Shown here: positions 61,542-64,000 of the stretch, piece by piece
Layout: each line of letters starts with the position of its first letter
Numbering within the stretch: the first letter of the stretch is position 1
Position numbers and translations under genes: made by a program
Assembly (NCBI GenBank): GCA_964490765.1
Contig: CAZBDV010000011.1
Location: 1 to 64,000, forward strand
Source of the DNA: CAZBDV01 sp964490765
GTDB lineage: Bacteria; Cloacimonadota; Cloacimonadia; Cloacimonadales; JAJBBL01
Reading direction: 5' to 3'
Length of the DNA: 64,000 nucleotides
Notes under the pieces: generated by a model
What the model was told of the DNA's origin: nothing
The model's database searches: none
What the model saw: the letters and a program-made list of their open reading frames with translations, nothing else

Positions 61542-64000
61542 TTATTCCTCTTCGATATCTTTCATTCGTAAAGCTCCTGAGAAGCATCTCAGAGTGCAGA
61601 GAGAGCAGCCGACACACTTGTCTTCGTCAATCAGTGGTATCTTCTCCTCATCAAGCTCTATAGCAAGATACGGGCATCTTGCGCAGTTACCGCAGTGCTG
61701 ACAGAGATCCCTGTTCACTACCGGAACCTTGCTCTTCTCCGGCAAATCATCGAAACCTACTATCGGATCGGGCAATGCTCTCCCGATCAGTTCACTGACC
61801 GAGGGAATTCCCCTCTCTTTGAGAAGGAAACTCAGCCCATTCTCCAGTTCGTCGATTATTCCGTAACCATATTTCTCGACAATAGTACAGAACTGCACCG
61901 TCTCCGCTCCCAGGGCAAGAAAATCTGCTGCACCCTTATAGTCCATCGGGCCTCCATTCCCGGAGATGGATACCCCTCTGGCTGAAGCTCTGGCGAGAGT
62001 CAGGTAACTAATAGGGAGCACCCCTTCACCGGACATACCAACCACTATTCCCTTCTCCCATCTGTCGGAGAAACCATCCCGGAGTGCCAGGACGGGGAAG
62101 GTATTGGCGAGTGTTACCCCTGCTTTCTTTTCGGGATATTTATCGAGGACCTCTTTGATAGCATCGATAATCGGCTGTATAGCCGTTACCGCACCGGTGA
62201 GTTTAAATAGTTTGGGGATATCACCCCTGCCGGTCTCCATTACCCAATCGATTACTCTGGCTGTTAATCCGGCATTCTGGGATACTATATCACCATGTGT
62301 CCCGTCACCACCCTGCGGGCAGGATAGACTGTATTCGATCCCCTTAGCTCCAGCCTCTTCCAGCTTTCTTGTATTGCTCTGCCATACCTTCTTATCAGCT
62401 TCATCATTACCTGTAACAGGACCACCTGTAGAACCCATAGTCAGCCTATCAGGATACTCGACAACCAGCCTGGCTATCTCCTCACATACCCTGTCGATTG
62501 GATGGTCGGAAACATTATCGCAATTAGCATAGGTCTTATCGTTCAGAACGAACATATATTCACCGGGAATATGGATGGGCAGATTATCGAAAGCTGTTTT
62601 CATAATACCACCAGCCCAGCCGGCTTCATAGGCCAATTTCATCTGTTCATATCCGTCTGTCGGTGGCGCAGCAGAAAGAAGAAAGGGTGATTTGAGCGGG
62701 ATACCAAAGAATGATGACTTGAGAGAAACGGGTAGATTATCTTCCGGTAAAAGAGAATGATAGCTTTTCAGTGGCTCGGCTATCTCCGGTGGTTCTTTAT
62801 CCGCTAATCTGGCGTGGAGCAGCAGGGCACTGTTCTTACCGGCTGCTACAGCTTCAACGACCGTCGTCGGGCCATGAGCCATATCTCCTGCTAAAACGAT
62901 ACGCTTATTCTCTTTATACTTCTCATTCTCTGTTAAGGATGGCCTGTTACCAATAGCTATAAACACCAGATCGAACGGACGGAAGATCTCACCACTCTCC
63001 GGTTCGTCTATTATCTTCGCAGGATGGAACTCCTCGCCTGGCGGGAGCATTACCGGCCGGATCCTGACACCCTTTACAATTCCCTCCTCCTGAACGATCT
63101 CTGTCAATCTCATACGGTTGGTGATATGGACACCACCAGCCTGCAGGTCCGCCCTTTCAGCTGGAGTAAGTGGCATTTCAGCATAACTCTCCAGGACTAC
63201 CATCTCTGCGTGAGCAGCGCCGAGCGTTCTGGCAGTAAGAGCCAGATCTGCTGCTATAGCCCCCCCGACAAATACAGCCCGTTTACCCTCCATTTCGATA
63301 GAGAGCGGGTCACGCAGTAAACTCGTTCCGTATATTGCATATTCGTCGCCGGGGATATTCAACCTGACCGGTTCTGTTAGACCTACTCCGATAACTAGCC
63401 CATCAAACCCTTCGTTCAGGAGTTTCTCCGGTTCTTCAACAGGTCCGGAGAAATGAAAACTCAGGCCAAACGACTGTTCTAGAAACTCGATATCGGTCAG
63501 AAGAACACCCTTCGGTAATCTCCATTCCGGTATGAGTTGACAGGCACCACCAAAGGATTTCTGCTCGTCAAGGATATCAACCCTGTAACCCATCTGAGCC
63601 AGTGTTACCGCAGCACCGATCCCCGCCGGGCCTGCACCTATTATTGCAATCCTCTTACCGTTATCCTGCTCGGGAAAAAATTTCGGCAGTCTGCCAAGCT
63701 CTTTTGCTCGCTGGATAATAGTTGCCTGCACAGCCGGTATATCTATTGGCCTGTCAAACCCCTCGCGGGCACACGCCTTCATACAGTGATAATCAGGACA
63801 AACCGCACCGCAAATACCCCCCAGTGGATTCTTGCTGAAGATCATTCTGGCTGACCTTTCGTAATCCTGGGGATAACCGGCTGCCACTGCCATGATAAAA
63901 TCTGCCGGCGAACAGTCTGAGGGACAGGCCACCTTGCACGGTTTCTCTTCACAATAGACGCAACGGTCTATTTCTGCCTGGAATTGTGCTTCTGTTAGAA
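61542..64000 (-). CDS. Fused PreT-PreA-like dihydropyrimidine dehydrogenase homologue, 5' end cut by window edge
   Basis: The frame stays open to base 64000, so the gene begins outside the window; the apparent start at 63932 is an internal GTG (Val) codon. The visible 819 residues have the layout of eukaryotic DPD. The order is an N-terminal Fe-S region (CVYCEEKPCKVACPSDC, then CGAVCPDYHCMKAC), an FAD/NAD(P) domain (RIAIIGAGPAGIGAAVTL), a TIM-barrel FMN domain (LTMGSTGGPVTGND, SLSCPQGGDGTHGD, LANTFPVL), and two C-terminal 4Fe-4S clusters (CQHCGNCARCP, CVGCSLCTLRC). DPD reduces uracil and thymine; the catalytic-loop Cys and an Asn of DPD are replaced here (see findings), so the true substrate is uncertain. 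It is followed by ispG. Confidence 0.88.
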   Translation of the reverse strand, partial: LTEAQFQAEIDRCVYCEEKPCKVACPSDCSPADFIMAVAAGYPQDYERSARMIFSKNPLGGICGAVCPDYHCMKACAREGFDRPIDIPAVQATIIQRAKELGRLPKFFPEQDNGKRIAIIGAGPAGIGAAVTLAQMGYRVDILDEQKSFGGACQLIPEWRLPKGVLLTDIEFLEQSFGLSFHFSGPVEEPEKLLNEGFDGLVIGVGLTEPVRLNIPGDEYAIYGTSLLRDPLSIEMEGKRAVFVGGAIAADLALTARTLGAAHAEMVVLESYAEMPLTPAERADLQAGGVHITNRMRLTEIVQEEGIVKGVRIRPVMLPPGEEFHPAKIIDEPESGEIFRPFDLVFIAIGNRPSLTENEKYKENKRIVLAGDMAHGPTTVVEAVAAGKNSALLLHARLADKEPPEIAEPLKSYHSLLPEDNLPVSLKSSFFGIPLKSPFLLSAAPPTDGYEQMKLAYEAGWAGGIMKTAFDNLPIHIPGEYMFVLNDKTYANCDNVSDHPIDRVCEEIARLVVEYPDRLTMGSTGGPVTGNDEADKKVWQSNTRKLEEAGAKGIEYSLSCPQGGDGTHGDIVSQNAGLTARVIDWVMETGRGDIPKLFKLTGAVTAIQPIIDAIKEVLDKYPEKKAGVTLANTFPVLALRDGFSDRWEKGIVVGMSGEGVLPISYLTLARASARGVSISGNGGPMDYKGAADFLALGAETVQFCTIVEKYGYGIIDELENGLSFLLKERGIPSVSELIGRALPDPIVGFDDLPEKSKVPVVNRDLCQHCGNCARCPYLAIELDEEKIPLIDEDKCVGCSLCTLRCFSGALRMKDIEEE

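Noticed and set aside
63930..63932. GTG at 63932 as the start of the DPD-like protein
   Set aside because: The frame continues upstream to the window end with a matching Fe-S motif (CVYCEEKPC), so the gene is 5'-partial.

Overview
The window looks like a chromosomal segment of an anaerobic, Gram-negative, amino-acid-fermenting bacterium of the Fibrobacteres-Chlorobi-Bacteroidetes neighbourhood. Candidatus Cloacimonadota is my best guess. It has outer-membrane beta-barrel proteins (a BamA/TamA-like protein and a PorV/PorQ-like protein). Secreted proteins end in FlgD/T9SS-like 'YPNP...' sorting domains, and a gingipain-type C25 protease is present. There is a two-subunit glycine decarboxylase, a class I (DhnA/FbaB-type) aldolase, and a Bacteroidetes-type 3-phosphoglycerate dehydrogenase. 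Taxonomy is inferred from gene content only. No phage, insertion sequence, CRISPR array or rRNA gene was found; this is mostly housekeeping chromosome with a secretion/proteolysis theme.

Layout. 1-4.4 kb: an RND exporter (cut by the left edge) with its TetR regulator, a tandem GNAT acetyltransferase and a pirin. 4.7-10 kb: an ABC ATPase, a permease fused to an M1 aminopeptidase, and a small secreted protein. 10.2-12.3 kb: pncB-pncA (NAD salvage; nadE lies at 30.5 kb). 12.4-15 kb: LigD split into three adjacent genes (phosphoesterase, ligase, polymerase) with no Ku. 15.1-19.2 kb: a Zn/Cd-type P-type ATPase, divergent from a DUF3795-mobB-kinase-like operon. 19.2-22.1 kb: aldolase convergent with a divergent PEP-carboxykinase homologue. 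22.3-24.5 kb: RNase G-L21-L27, followed by four tRNA genes (fMet, Met/Ile-CAT, Arg-TCT, His-GTG). 25-35 kb: a run of metabolic and envelope genes (HAD phosphatase, GNAT, transglutaminase-like, serA, OMP, PK-C-like protein, nadE, TPR protein, ribD, Fe-ADH). 35-45 kb, minus strand: metallo-hydrolase, YhaM-like nuclease, PHP protein, then four secretion genes ending with a subtilase. 45.3-49.1 kb: a DMT-type transporter and gcvPA-gcvPB. 49.3-50.9 kb: ribosomal protein S1. 51.2-56.4 kb: the most striking gene, described below. 56.4-64 kb, minus strand: Ppx/GppA with a novel N-terminus, a NYN-cold-shock fusion, a BamA/TamA-like protein, ispG, and a dihydropyrimidine-dehydrogenase-like fusion cut by the right edge.

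The main discovery candidate is the 1721-residue protein at 51233-56398. It joins an Arg-gingipain-like C25 protease and a Porphyromonas-type peptidylarginine deiminase in one secreted chain. The protease keeps the Rgp His/Cys pair and the Arg-specifying Asp. The deiminase keeps all catalytic residues and the Arg-Pro-Arg carboxylate clamp. In Porphyromonas gingivalis these are two separate enzymes acting in sequence: cleavage after Arg, then deimination of the new C-terminal Arg. Here they would be a single machine.

Second-tier observations are a family of intergenic hairpins sharing a GTCGGC-loop-GCCGAC tip, a protein that is essentially only a sorting-type domain beside a PorV/PorQ-like gene, split ligD without Ku, a NYN-CSD fusion, and altered active sites in the DPD-like and SerA-like enzymes.
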